Source: Promethearchaeota archaeon (GTDB lineage Archaea; Asgardarchaeota; Lokiarchaeia; Sigyniarchaeales; SOKP01). Taken from it: DNA of 45,092 nt. The stretch spans positions 1-45,092 of the forward strand of contig SDNW01000004.1 in NCBI GenBank assembly GCA_004524725.1, given 5' to 3'. Both the position numbers and the translations under genes were made by a program. Below, one piece after another: positions 1-8,816 of this stretch; within the stretch, counting starts at the first letter, position 1; every line of letters starts with the position of its first letter. The notes beneath the pieces were generated by a model. That model searched no databases, was not told the DNA's origin, and was given only the letters and a program-made list of their open reading frames with translations.

Positions 1-2444
1 AATAGGCTATTTGTTTTAATAAAAATATATCCAAATAAGAATCCAAGTGCTCCAGCATAAATGACCTGAAAGACGGTAGATACCCAATATTGACCAAAGA
101 TTATATTAACCAGATGAAATAATCCAAATGATATTGAACTAATTATTAATACCGTTAATTTTGAATACTTCTTCGAATTCAAGGGAATGATAACCCCTCG
201 AAATGCCCATTCTTCCCATATCCCCGGTATCAACATCACAATGAAGAAAAACCATCCATATATAAAACCAAAGGATGTGCTCCGTGGAGGACCGAATATT
301 ATTGATGGATCGAGCACAAAATCGCCTAAAAGAATTGCAAATATCCATAAAGAGCCACAATAGATAGCAACACAAGCTAAAGCAAGAAGAATATTAATGA
401 GATATTTTGATCTCTTCATTTTTGGAGTGATCAGTTTGATGGATTTCAAGTATTTATTAAACTTTTCCTTGCCATTTGGAAGACGTAAACTTTTTGGTAC
501 AACTAAAAGCCATAGGAGCATCATGAAGCCAAAATTATAAAAGAAATTCACGAAAAGCACTCCTGTAAGCGGAAGTATTTCGTATAATGGAATTAATAGT
601 AATTCTGGAAATTGAGGTAAGTATAAAAATGCAAAATAGATTAGTAATACCACTAAGGTTCCTATTAATGGTTTTTCACGTAAAGCCTGACGCATGCTTA
701 TCATCTTTCGCTTTCCAAACTCCTTTGGGAACATCCGATTGACGCCGATTAATAATCCTATTAATATGAATAAACTTGTTATGGACAATATTAATACCAT
801 TGGAGCCAATCCAAAAAACGATAGTAGTATAGCACCCATTATCAAATAGAATATCAATATTAATCCTTCAGTTGTCACCATGATTATCCATTTAAGAGTT
901 TTTTTGTTTGGGTTTACCTCTTCCAACACATACTTATATTTCATCCTCCCAAAGAGCCGGATCTTTAAGGAAAAAATAGTTAACACGAAAACAAGGCTAA
1001 TAGGATACCACGCAATAAATAATAGCAAATAATCTATAAAGACTGGACTAGTTATGAAAAGTAGTACTGGCATGAAAAATGAAAGCGTTTGAATAGTCAA
1101 TAACAATGAAAGCTTCGCTTTTGCTTGATCTCGTGGATGAATAGGTAATCCTGCAAGAATTGAGGCTCCTCCATCTTCCATATTTAAAAATCCAGTAGTA
1201 ATAATTATCGATATCATTGGTTGGTAAAACATTAGAATACTCCAAAAAATCATAACATCTCCCTGATCAAAACCATCCGTCGCGGAACCAATGCTAAAAA
1301 CAAGGATTATTGAATAAACTAAAGGAAGAATTATCGGGAGGATTAAATACATCAATGTCTGCATGTCTCTTGTGGCTGCAGATAGATCTTTTTTCCGGTA
1401 TGCCTGAATCGGAGATCTAACTAAAATATCAACGTCAAGGACCTCTTTTCTTTCTTTTTCTGTTTTTAATTTTTTCTCGGCAACAGAACTTATCGTTACC
1501 ATTTTCATTGAACTTACTGCTTTATTATATAAGAAATATGCTAAAACTATTAATAACCCAGTGCCAAGGAGCCCAGATATCCACATATTGGGAGTGAATT
1601 GGCTAGGATCTATAAGTAACGTTAATAAACTGGCTGGAGCAAATGGGAATGGAATCAATGTAAGAATAAAATTAACAAAATCAGGAATATCCATAGCCGC
1701 GAGGGAAATGAAAATATCCTGGATCGCATTTATCGCCCATTGAAAAATTAAACTCGCAGACATAGCTGCTATGAAATAACTAAGCATAGTAATGATCCTT
1801 ATAACTGTTGCTTTTTTGGAGCTTACTTGATCACCCATAAAGATGCGACTCATCCTCTCAGCAATTAAAACTAATAAACTTACAACAAAAATAACGTTTA
1901 AAACCGAGATGAGAACACTGATAATAACTAATAATATATTTTGAGTGATAATTGCCATAATTATTGGGAAAGATACAATGATAATGATTAAAGCAGCATC
2001 TAAATTTCGAATTACCGTTACTAATCCTAATTTTTGCAGTCGCCTTTTTGCAATAGGTAATGTTTCATACCACTTAAAAGCTTCACCAGTCATCATTGCG
2101 CTAATGTTAAACATACCCAATAATAACAAATAAATAAATTGCGTAAGGAAAAAAATTCCAAAAAATAGACTTCCCCCAAAAAAAATAGTGTTTACTGGTA
2201 AAGTACCAAAACTTTCCAATACTTGAAAAAGTGTAAATATTGGCACAACAATGACAAAAATAATTAATATAGCATAAACTATTTTGAGAGCGAATACTTG
2301 ATGTTGGACGGATTTCTTATTCTTTTTATACTTCTCCATGAGTTTGGCTTGATTTGCACCAGTTGATTGAATTTGCGCCTCCATTACAATCTCCAGATTT
2401 GTATATTTTGCTAACTTATACAAATTCAACTTATTTTTTGACAT
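1..2444 (-). CDS. ABC-2 type permease fused to CPBP (CAAX-like) intramembrane protease, 3' end cut by window edge
   Basis: An open frame runs from the ATG at 2444 to the window edge, 814 codons without a stop, so the gene is partial at its C-terminus. It lies 11 bases after the ATPase stop and has a GGAG ribosome site about 8 bases before the ATG, so the two form one operon. The protein is very hydrophobic, with many membrane segments in two halves separated by a charged stretch, as in large ABC-2 permeases. Near residues 743-749 it has EEWAFRG, and near 771-778 FGLFHLVN, followed by a glycine-rich helix. These match the EExxxR and FxxxH motifs of CPBP-family glutamic intramembrane proteases. 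Permease-CPBP fusions are known in bacteria. The exported substrate is unknown, and the protease may process or protect against the cargo. Confidence 0.85.
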   Translation of the reverse strand, partial: MSKNKLNLYKLAKYTNLEIVMEAQIQSTGANQAKLMEKYKKNKKSVQHQVFALKIVYAILIIFVIVVPIFTLFQVLESFGTLPVNTIFFGGSLFFGIFFLTQFIYLLLLGMFNISAMMTGEAFKWYETLPIAKRRLQKLGLVTVIRNLDAALIIIIVSFPIIMAIITQNILLVIISVLISVLNVIFVVSLLVLIAERMSRIFMGDQVSSKKATVIRIITMLSYFIAAMSASLIFQWAINAIQDIFISLAAMDIPDFVNFILTLIPFPFAPASLLTLLIDPSQFTPNMWISGLLGTGLLIVLAYFLYNKAVSSMKMVTISSVAEKKLKTEKERKEVLDVDILVRSPIQAYRKKDLSAATRDMQTLMYLILPIILPLVYSIILVFSIGSATDGFDQGDVMIFWSILMFYQPMISIIITTGFLNMEDGGASILAGLPIHPRDQAKAKLSLLLTIQTLSFFMPVLLFITSPVFIDYLLLFIAWYPISLVFVLTIFSLKIRLFGRMKYKYVLEEVNPNKKTLKWIIMVTTEGLILIFYLIMGAILLSFFGLAPMVLILSITSLFILIGLLIGVNRMFPKEFGKRKMISMRQALREKPLIGTLVVLLIYFAFLYLPQFPELLLIPLYEILPLTGVLFVNFFYNFGFMMLLWLLVVPKSLRLPNGKEKFNKYLKSIKLITPKMKRSKYLINILLALACVAIYCGSLWIFAILLGDFVLDPSIIFGPPRSTSFGFIYGWFFFIVMLIPGIWEEWAFRGVIIPLNSKKYSKLTVLIISSISFGLFHLVNIIFGQYWVSTVFQVIYAGALGFLFGYIFIKTNSL

Positions 2445-2455
2445 AAATCGCTCTC

Positions 2456-3256
2456 CTATCTCACTTTCCTTTGATTGAAAGATTTTCTTAACTTTTTTAC
2501 AATTTCTTCCACAGAAGTATCTTGTTCCGTCAAACGCAAGAAGATATCCTCCAAATTAGAGCCTAATCTATCTGCTTGGCGGCTGAGTTCCTCGATAGTA
2601 CCAATTCCCACAATCTTACCTTTATTAATTATTGCGATTCGATCGCATAAATCTTGCGCAATCTCCATAATATGAGTGGAAAAAAGCACCGAACCGCCCT
2701 TATCAATTTGGATATCCATAATCTCTTTTATTACTCGTACGGATTTTGCATCTAATCCTGCAATAGGCTCATCTAAGATAAGTAAATCCGGATCATGAAG
2801 GATAGAAGCGACAATTTGGATTTTTTGCTTATTTCCATGGGACAGGGTTGCGATAAGTTGCTCATAATACTCAAGAGCACCTAAACTTTCTAAGTATTCC
2901 TTAGCACGCTCGGTTGCATTATCCGGATCTAATTTTCGAATGGAGGCAATAAAATTAAATAAATCTTTTGGTGTTAATGATTTAAAGATCAATGGCTCTT
3001 CAGATACATATCCAATATTTTTTTTAATCTCTACCTCATCTTTTTCAGGATCATACCCCATAATGCTAATATTTCCCTCATTAGGTTCGAGTAAACCTAA
3101 TAATAATTTAATAGTGGTAGTCTTACCCGCACCGTTTGGACCTAATAACCCAAAAATCTCTCCCTTATGCACATCAAAGTCAATTCCGTTTACTGCTTTG
3201 ACGTCTCCAAAGAACTTTTTTAAGTTACGAACAGATATGATTTCATTATTAATCAT
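2456..3256 (-). CDS. ABC transporter ATP-binding protein
   Basis: This is the cytosolic ATPase of an ABC exporter (266 residues, a full single nucleotide-binding domain plus a short tail). Walker A is GPNGAGKTT (39-47), the signature is the variant LSHGN (138-142) where LSGGQ is usual, Walker B is LLILDEP (158-164) followed by the D-loop, and the switch histidine is H195 in STHIME. The order and the C-terminal region with coiled charged residues resemble the CcmA/NatA-type ATPases that pair with ABC-2 permeases. The next gene, 11 bases downstream, is such a permease fused to a CPBP protease, so the two almost certainly form one transporter. The ATG at 3256 opens the frame. The substrate cannot be told from sequence. 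Confidence 0.95.
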   Translation of the reverse strand: MINNEIISVRNLKKFFGDVKAVNGIDFDVHKGEIFGLLGPNGAGKTTTIKLLLGLLEPNEGNISIMGYDPEKDEVEIKKNIGYVSEEPLIFKSLTPKDLFNFIASIRKLDPDNATERAKEYLESLGALEYYEQLIATLSHGNKQKIQIVASILHDPDLLILDEPIAGLDAKSVRVIKEIMDIQIDKGGSVLFSTHIMEIAQDLCDRIAIINKGKIVGIGTIEELSRQADRLGSNLEDIFLRLTEQDTSVEEIVKKLRKSFNQRKVR

Positions 3257-3455
3257 AATTTTATCAATTTTAGCTAAATTTTCGATAATTTATTATATTT
3301 ATTATAAAATATATTTGTATATACTTTTCTATATTAGTAAATATTTAAATCTTTTTATTACTAGCATAGTTTCTTAAAGCCTCATAAAACTGAAAATCTT
3401 GAAATAAATACTGTCTATTTAAAAAATATATTTATATATATTCAAATTAGCTCTC

Positions 3456-4403
3456 TTATTTTTCTTTCTGTGTGACAATAATTATGATTGATAAAATAAC
3501 AATTAAAGTACCTATTAAGTGAAAGATAGTAAACACTTCTCCCAGGAAAATAGTAGCAAATATAGCCGTTATTATAGGTGTGGGAGATAATATAATAGTT
3601 GCTTTTGAAACATCAAGATAAGATAACGTTTTATACCAACAAAACAATCCCAATCCATAAACCAAACCCATAGTTATATAAAATATCTGATTGAGTGGAT
3701 CAAATAAAAGAAAAATATTTTCAAAGGGAAAAAAGATAAAGTAAGTAGAAATTAAGATTATCCCACTTATCAAATTCCTAAGAAAAACCATTTGTATAGC
3801 AGTAACCTCATTTTTATTAAGTATTGGTTTAGTAATAGTGTGTCCGAACATCCATAGGCATGCAATAAATAATAATATAAGTACTCCAAGAACGATATCA
3901 GAATTAAAATTGATAAGATTAAATCCTTTTGTTATTGCTAATATCAGTCCAAAGAATAAAATTATAGAAAAAACAATTTGGAGTTTGGTAACTCGTTCTT
4001 TAAGAATCAAAAATCCAAATAAGATTCCAAAAAATACCGTAGTTTTTTGAGTCAATGAACCATTAATCGCTTCAGCTAGACCATACCCAATAAAAAAAAG
4101 CAGTTGATTTATACCGAATATAACTCCTATAAAGATGAAGAACCACAGATTCTGTTTCCACATTGCTATTAAACTAGTTTTTCCTTCAGAGCTATTTTCG
4201 GGAGAATTTCCTTTGTTACGATTGATCTTTCTCTCCACAAAAATCAATGGAAAGAAAATTGCAGCCTCTATTAGGCAAGTCATTGCGGCAAAAATAAAGG
4301 AATCAAGACTTTTAGGGCGAGCAATCGCAATAATAGGCTGTAGTCCTACAAAAAATACACCTAATACCCCAAAAAGGAGTCCCTTTTTCCTATCATTAAT
4401 CAA
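3456..4403 (-). CDS. EamA/DMT-family membrane transporter (second of tandem pair)
   Basis: A 315-residue protein with about ten hydrophobic segments and the internal two-fold layout of EamA (drug/metabolite transporter) proteins. The second half has a conserved stretch, WYKTLSYLDVSKATI, then PIITAIFATIFLGE, typical of the family. It is clearly paralogous to the gene at 4454-5410: both begin with a KKG-LxGVxGVF-LQPI pattern and share the FPxEN, DPLN, YKTLSY and LGEVFTI blocks. The start appears to be TTG at 4403, because it aligns with the ATG of the paralog and the next in-frame methionine lies about 40 residues inside. Fifty bases separate it from the upstream copy, so the two may be co-transcribed and might form a heterodimer. 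The substrate is unknown. Confidence 0.85.
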   Translation of the reverse strand: MINDRKKGLLFGVLGVFFVGLQPIIAIARPKSLDSFIFAAMTCLIEAAIFFPLIFVERKINRNKGNSPENSSEGKTSLIAMWKQNLWFFIFIGVIFGINQLLFFIGYGLAEAINGSLTQKTTVFFGILFGFLILKERVTKLQIVFSIILFFGLILAITKGFNLINFNSDIVLGVLILLFIACLWMFGHTITKPILNKNEVTAIQMVFLRNLISGIILISTYFIFFPFENIFLLFDPLNQIFYITMGLVYGLGLFCWYKTLSYLDVSKATIILSPTPIITAIFATIFLGEVFTIFHLIGTLIVILSIIIIVTQKEK

Positions 4404-4453
4404 GATAAATAAAAAAACACTTTAATGATTAAAAATGTTTAGTTCTCCAAGTT

Positions 4454-5410
4454 TTAAGCAGAAATCTTTTCTTTTTCTCTTACAATCATTACAATAGAGA
4501 AAATGATAACCAACAAACCGATCAAATGATATATTGTAAATACCTCCCCTAAGATTATAAACGCAAAGAATGCTGTAATTATCGGAGTGATTGAATTAAT
4601 TATTCCTGCTTTCCCTATATCAATATAGGATAAAGTTTTATACCAAAAAAATAGACTAAATCCATAATCCAAGCCCATTAAAATGAAATAGAAGAAATTA
4701 AGTGGATCTACTACAATCCAAAGATTTTCTAAAGGGAAAATTATAATATAAATAAATAATAATATGATTCCACTAAATAGGTTTCGGAAAAATACAATTT
4801 GAGTAGAGAATAATTCATTTTTATTTAGACCAATCTTGGTCAGCGTATGGATAAATGTAAATATAGCAACACTTATGATTAATATTATGACCCCCATATT
4901 GAATTCAAGTGAAATAAAATTCCCTTTACTTATTGCTATAAATAATCCAAGGAATAAAGTCATTGAAAAAATTATTTGTGTTTTTGTTATTCTTTCCTTA
5001 AGGATAAGAAAGCCAAATAATAAAGCAAATATTATCTCGCTTTTTAAGGCTAATGCACTCGGAATTGCTTTTGCCAATTCAAAACCAATAAATAGTAGGA
5101 TTGGGACTATACTGAAGGATATTCCAATTATGATAAGAAGTATTAAATTTTCCTTTTTTTTCCATCCATTTAACTGAGATTGAAATTTCATTGAATCTCC
5201 CGGATATTGTAATATATTTTTCTTTAACTTTTTTCTTTCAAGAAAATATAATGGAAAAAATATTGATACTTGAATAATAGCGCTCATCGCAGCAAAAATG
5301 TAGGGATCAATAATAGAAGGCCTTGAATTGGAAATAATAGGTTGTAATGAGATTAAAAAGACACCTATTACTCCGCATAGTATCCCCTTTTTTAAATTAT
5401 TGCTTACCAT
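4454..5410 (-). CDS. EamA/DMT-family membrane transporter (first of tandem pair)
   Basis: A 318-residue polytopic membrane protein of the EamA/DMT superfamily, about ten predicted helices. It is the promoter-proximal member of a tandem duplication with the gene at 3456-4403; the C-terminal half, with WYKTLSYIDIGKAGI and ILGEVFTIYHLIG, is the most conserved between the two. It starts at the ATG at 5410, followed by the same KKG-GV-GVF-LQPI block as its paralog. Family members export or import small metabolites such as amino acids, nucleobases or sugars. Nothing in the sequence fixes the substrate. The separate RidA gene at 5849 lies upstream on the same strand, 64 bases away. Confidence 0.85.
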   Translation of the reverse strand: MVSNNLKKGILCGVIGVFLISLQPIISNSRPSIIDPYIFAAMSAIIQVSIFFPLYFLERKKLKKNILQYPGDSMKFQSQLNGWKKKENLILLIIIGISFSIVPILLFIGFELAKAIPSALALKSEIIFALLFGFLILKERITKTQIIFSMTLFLGLFIAISKGNFISLEFNMGVIILIISVAIFTFIHTLTKIGLNKNELFSTQIVFFRNLFSGIILLFIYIIIFPLENLWIVVDPLNFFYFILMGLDYGFSLFFWYKTLSYIDIGKAGIINSITPIITAFFAFIILGEVFTIYHLIGLLVIIFSIVMIVREKEKISA

Positions 5411-5474
5411 AATATATGAAAGAAAAAATAAAATTTAGAATCTTTCATTGTGTCTTTTATTTTGCAAATGTTTC

Positions 5475-5849
5475 TTACTCAAGAACCGCAATAGCATTAA
5501 TCTCAACTAACATCGCCGGTATCGGTAAATTAGATACCTCAACAGTAGTCCTTGAGGGATAGGCTTTAGAAACATTATTCTCCTCAAAAAAACTTTTATA
5601 AGCATTATTCATTTTGCCGAAATCTCCCATATTTCTTAAGTATACTGTTGTTGCTACGATATGTGAAACCTTTCCTCCAGCCGTTTTTAAAATTTCTTTG
5701 ATGTTATTTAACGCTTGAAAAGTCTGTTCACTAACATCTGAAGACTCTTCTGGCCATCCTTGACCAGAAACATAAAGAGTGTTATCAACTTTTATTCCTG
5801 GACTATAGGGACCCACTACTGGAGTCCCTGGATTAATTATTTCCTTCAT
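5475..5849 (-). CDS. ridA: RidA/YjgF/UK114 family reactive imine/enamine deaminase
   Basis: A 124-residue protein, the usual length for RidA, which hydrolyses reactive enamine/imine intermediates released by PLP enzymes. The N-terminal PVVGPYSPGI and the middle LYVSGQGW blocks are family signatures. The substrate-binding arginine is R100 in PSRTTVEV, and the C-terminal glutamate is E116 in AMLVEINAIA, both as in active RidA proteins. It probably forms a trimer in the cytosol. It starts at ATG 5849, and the 64-base gap to the transporter gene downstream is compatible with co-transcription but does not show it. Deaminase activity is inferred from the conserved arginine. Confidence 0.93.
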   Translation of the reverse strand: MKEIINPGTPVVGPYSPGIKVDNTLYVSGQGWPEESSDVSEQTFQALNNIKEILKTAGGKVSHIVATTVYLRNMGDFGKMNNAYKSFFEENNVSKAYPSRTTVEVSNLPIPAMLVEINAIAVLE

Positions 5850-5995
5850 AATTTAAAAGATTTCCATTTTTTAGGTAATTAAATATCCCAATTAATTTAT
5901 TCATTTCTAAGGGTCAGAAAATTGGACAATACTGTTAAATAGGATCCTAACTTCAATGTTTATACTCATATTGAATTTTATATGGTGAAATCCTT

Positions 5996-6298
5996 ATGGG
6001 AAAAATAATGACAATTGGGTGGTATCCACCCCATAAAGCCAAGGAGTTAATAAAAGTTTATAGTTCTAAAGATAAACCAGCTTATCCCGACTTTTTAAAG
6101 AAAATTCAGCACCTTGCTACTGTAAAGGAAGATGGACAATGGAAAAATTATGCTGTCTATGAATTCCCTGATGAAAAATATTCAGAAGCTATGAAAGCAC
6201 TCATAAAAAGGTATACACTCTATACTAGCGTCGAGGGTTATCGATTTATAGCCGAATTTGTAATGGATGCTCAAGATGCGATGAAGTTAGCATTTTAA
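5996..6298 (+). CDS. Small conserved-looking hypothetical protein, 100 residues
   Basis: I do not recognise this family. The 100-residue protein is soluble, without signal peptide or membrane segment. It opens with MTIGWYPPHKAKE, has a central charged region with NYAVYEFPDEKY, and ends with EGYRFIAEFVMDAQDAMK. Alternating beta and helix predictions (strand near 3-8, helix 11-22, strand 48-54, helix 57-68, strand 77-86) suggest a ferredoxin-like or dimeric alpha-beta barrel fold of the kind seen in small regulatory or monooxygenase-like proteins, but this is inference. A GGTGA ribosome site lies 7 bases before the ATG. It stands alone between divergent RidA and convergent FrhB-PyrK genes. Confidence 0.75.
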   Translation: MGKIMTIGWYPPHKAKELIKVYSSKDKPAYPDFLKKIQHLATVKEDGQWKNYAVYEFPDEKYSEAMKALIKRYTLYTSVEGYRFIAEFVMDAQDAMKLAF

Positions 6299-6336
6299 GT
6301 ATATTATACTTTTTAATTGACCGCTAAATTTCATAT

Positions 6337-6375
6337 GAATAGAAAAAAATAGGTATTAAATTACTTTTTTTTATT
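6337..6375. terminator. Probable bidirectional poly-T/poly-A terminator zone
   Basis: Between the convergent genes ending at 6298 (plus) and 6396 (minus) lie an A-run at 6343-6349, read as a U-run on the minus transcript, and a T-run at 6365-6372 on the plus transcript. Archaeal termination commonly needs only such U-tracts. No strong hairpin is visible. Confidence 0.4.
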
Positions 6376-6395
6376 TATTAATAATTTTAATAAAA

Positions 6396-8213
6396 CTATT
6401 TTATATATATACCGAATTGAGGAAATTCTCTTAATTGTTTAGAATTAAAAACAGGCCCTTCCTTACAAACCGAAATATCACTATCCTTACCAATACAACA
6501 AGAACCACAGAGGCCAACTCCACACTTCATCTTTCTTTCTAAACTAGCTTGAACTTCAATATTATTAGATTGTGCGATATCAAAGACCCTTTTCATCATA
6601 CTTTCTGGACCACATGTAATTATGAGATCTATTTTTTCTTTATTGATTACATCCTCAATGTTATCGGTAACTAAGCATTTCTTTCCTATGGAACCATCTT
6701 CTGATGAACACAATGCATTTGGAATTAAATCAATCAATCTTTCGTGAAAAATGAGTGATGCCTTATCTTTTGCTCCAATGGTTAAAAATACATTCTTTTT
6801 ATTTTTTTTTAGAGGTTCAATTAAAGAAGTTAAACCAGCAATTCCCATTCCTCCTCCGACAAGAAGTATATTATTGGCATCCTCATAATTGAAAGAATTT
6901 CCATATGGACCTCGAATACCAATACTATCCCCTTTTTCCAGTTCAAATAACTTCTTAGTTCCTTCTCCTACTCTTTCGACAGTTATTTCAAGCATATTCC
7001 CATCAACGTTGGAGACAGACATTGGAAAAAAGTCAACATTCGGAATCCATACCATAATAAACATTCCTGGACGATATGCCTTTGCGATCTTTTGATTTCT
7101 TACTTTAATACTGCGAATTTCAGGAGAATGCTCAATAATTGATTCAATTTTTACAATATCAGTTTTATTCCGAGTAATATCTAATACAAGTTCTTCATTA
7201 TCTTTTTCAAGCGGCTTGGAAATTAAGATGTTATCTTTCAAGGCTAAATCAAAAACTTGCTTTCCTCTTTTTGTTCTAATTATCAAAGTATCCCATCCCT
7301 CATCGCTACCAGATATACCAATTGAAATATCCGCAAAAGAAGATGTGTAATCCGAACATGAAAAACATGCTGTTCTAATAGCTTTATCATACAATTTATT
7401 AAATGGGATTTCTTTTAAATCTGAATTAGTAGTTATTCTCATCTTAAAATTATTCTTATTGGTTTCATACTTTTTAATTTCTTTGGGTTCGATTCCATAC
7501 TCTTTTAAGACAGCATCCAGTTTTACATTATGGAAAGTACCAAAACAAAAAGTACCCACTGCTAAAGAAACTAAATCATATGCTTCATAATCAAAAATAG
7601 GATGATTTTGTAATTTCCTTAATGCTTGAATCTGACACGGAGTTCCAACCACTGCAATATCCATAAATCCTTCATTAATAGCCTTACCTATGAGTGATAA
7701 AGTTGGGCTTTGGCTTGGTTTATAACCAGCACCCCTAAATAATTCTTGCTCATTTTTGGCTATTATAGGAAAAGGTTTGAAATATTCATCTTTATCAGTA
7801 ATTATAGAGGCATCAATCAATCCATTTTTCATTGCAACCCATAAAAGTCCAGTTAAAGGCCCAGCTTGATTAGGTATAACTTTTTTTGCCTTATCTGTTA
7901 ATTTAACAGAACAAATTTCTATATAATGCCCCAAGATTTTATCATGTTTTCTTCCAAAAACCCACTTATCTAACAAAGATAAAGAAATCATATCAAGTTC
8001 TGTTTTAGGACATAAATTATAGCATATACCATATCCATCTCTACAAGTATTTACTTCTTCACATGAACCATCTTCTACAGGAATCTCTTTTTCTCTATCA
8101 AATTTTATATTTGTGCAGAATGCCCCACAAGCTCCACAATATACGCATTTATCTGTCTTTATTACTTCTTCTTCTAATTCTGCCCAACCTTTTTTGTTCT
8201 TTTTAATATACAT
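6396..8213 (-). CDS. FrhB-like flavoprotein fused to PyrK-like NAD(P)/FAD/[2Fe-2S] reductase
   Basis: A 605-residue fusion. Residues 20-75 carry cysteine motifs for iron-sulfur clusters (C23-C26-C29-C33 and C51/C57/C64/C68). Residues about 100-345 resemble the FrhB/FpoF F420-reducing subunit, with GTPCQIQALRKL near 190 and a TACFSCSDYTSSFADIS motif near 281-297. Residues 350-605 are a ferredoxin-reductase-type module of the PyrK/SudB class: the flavin segment RGPYGNSF (434), the nucleotide loop GGGMGIAGL (453-461), and a C-terminal [2Fe-2S] site C564-x4-C569-x2-C572-x10-C583. It follows korC by one base and ends the korDABC operon, so it likely accepts electrons from Kor or its ferredoxin and passes them to F420 or NAD(P). 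Domain assignment is firm; the reaction is inferred. Confidence 0.85.
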   Translation of the reverse strand: MYIKKNKKGWAELEEEVIKTDKCVYCGACGAFCTNIKFDREKEIPVEDGSCEEVNTCRDGYGICYNLCPKTELDMISLSLLDKWVFGRKHDKILGHYIEICSVKLTDKAKKVIPNQAGPLTGLLWVAMKNGLIDASIITDKDEYFKPFPIIAKNEQELFRGAGYKPSQSPTLSLIGKAINEGFMDIAVVGTPCQIQALRKLQNHPIFDYEAYDLVSLAVGTFCFGTFHNVKLDAVLKEYGIEPKEIKKYETNKNNFKMRITTNSDLKEIPFNKLYDKAIRTACFSCSDYTSSFADISIGISGSDEGWDTLIIRTKRGKQVFDLALKDNILISKPLEKDNEELVLDITRNKTDIVKIESIIEHSPEIRSIKVRNQKIAKAYRPGMFIMVWIPNVDFFPMSVSNVDGNMLEITVERVGEGTKKLFELEKGDSIGIRGPYGNSFNYEDANNILLVGGGMGIAGLTSLIEPLKKNKKNVFLTIGAKDKASLIFHERLIDLIPNALCSSEDGSIGKKCLVTDNIEDVINKEKIDLIITCGPESMMKRVFDIAQSNNIEVQASLERKMKCGVGLCGSCCIGKDSDISVCKEGPVFNSKQLREFPQFGIYIK

Positions 8214-8214
8214 A

Positions 8215-8814
8215 TCATGCTTTCGCCTCCTTTAATTCTTTAAGAAAACTCAGACCTTGTTGTTTACCCAATTCGAATGCTTCCAAATTTTTATCGAGTG
8301 TAGAACTTGGTACAAATTTTTTAATTGTTTCAAGGGCTGAATCTTCGGAAAATATGCCTGAAAGAACCGTAAAGACACCAAATAATATGGTGTTTCCAAA
8401 TACAATATTTCCAAACTTTTCAACAGCTATTTTCTGGATAGGAATCCCCAAAGAATTATCAATTCTTTTTACGGCTCGAAATTTTTGGATTGCAGAATTA
8501 TCCCATATTAAAAAACCCGTGTTTAATTCCTTTTTTACCATGTTTAGTTTTATATCTCCAGCAGCTTCTTGAGAAAGGATAATTAAAAAGTCATAGGGTT
8601 CTAAAGCCTTGGGGTAATCGATCATTTTTATATCTTTATCCAAATCAATCACAACTTCTGCCCAGCATTTTCCTCCACGAGCAGCAGCAGAATAAGCTTC
8701 AGTTTGTGTTCCTGCGAGACCTTCATAAAGAGAACTAGCAGTTACAATCATCTTTGAGAGTGTGATGACTCCTTGACCTCCATATCCGCTTATACGTATT
8801 TCATAACGAGTCAT
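8215..8814 (-). CDS. korC: 2-oxoacid:ferredoxin oxidoreductase, gamma subunit (KorC-like)
   Basis: The 199-residue gamma subunit of a 2-oxoacid:ferredoxin oxidoreductase, which binds CoA-related chemistry in the complex. It starts with the family signature YEIRISGYGGQGVITLSKM and has TQTEAYSAAARGGKCWAEVV near 36-56, typical of KorC/PorC. Its start lies two bases after the korB stop, and its stop precedes the FrhB-PyrK fusion by one base, so all four are in a tightly packed operon. The enzyme oxidises a 2-oxoacid to an acyl-CoA with reduction of ferredoxin, or runs in reverse. The D-A-B-C order is that of 2-oxoglutarate oxidoreductase, but the substrate is not certain. Confidence 0.94.
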   Translation of the reverse strand: MTRYEIRISGYGGQGVITLSKMIVTASSLYEGLAGTQTEAYSAAARGGKCWAEVVIDLDKDIKMIDYPKALEPYDFLIILSQEAAGDIKLNMVKKELNTGFLIWDNSAIQKFRAVKRIDNSLGIPIQKIAVEKFGNIVFGNTILFGVFTVLSGIFSEDSALETIKKFVPSSTLDKNLEAFELGKQQGLSFLKELKEAKA

Positions 8815-8816
8815 TT

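Noticed and set aside
7485-7505. GGGTTCGATTCC, resembling a tRNA T-arm
   Set aside because: It lies inside the FrhB-PyrK coding sequence in frame, with no matching acceptor or anticodon arm around it.
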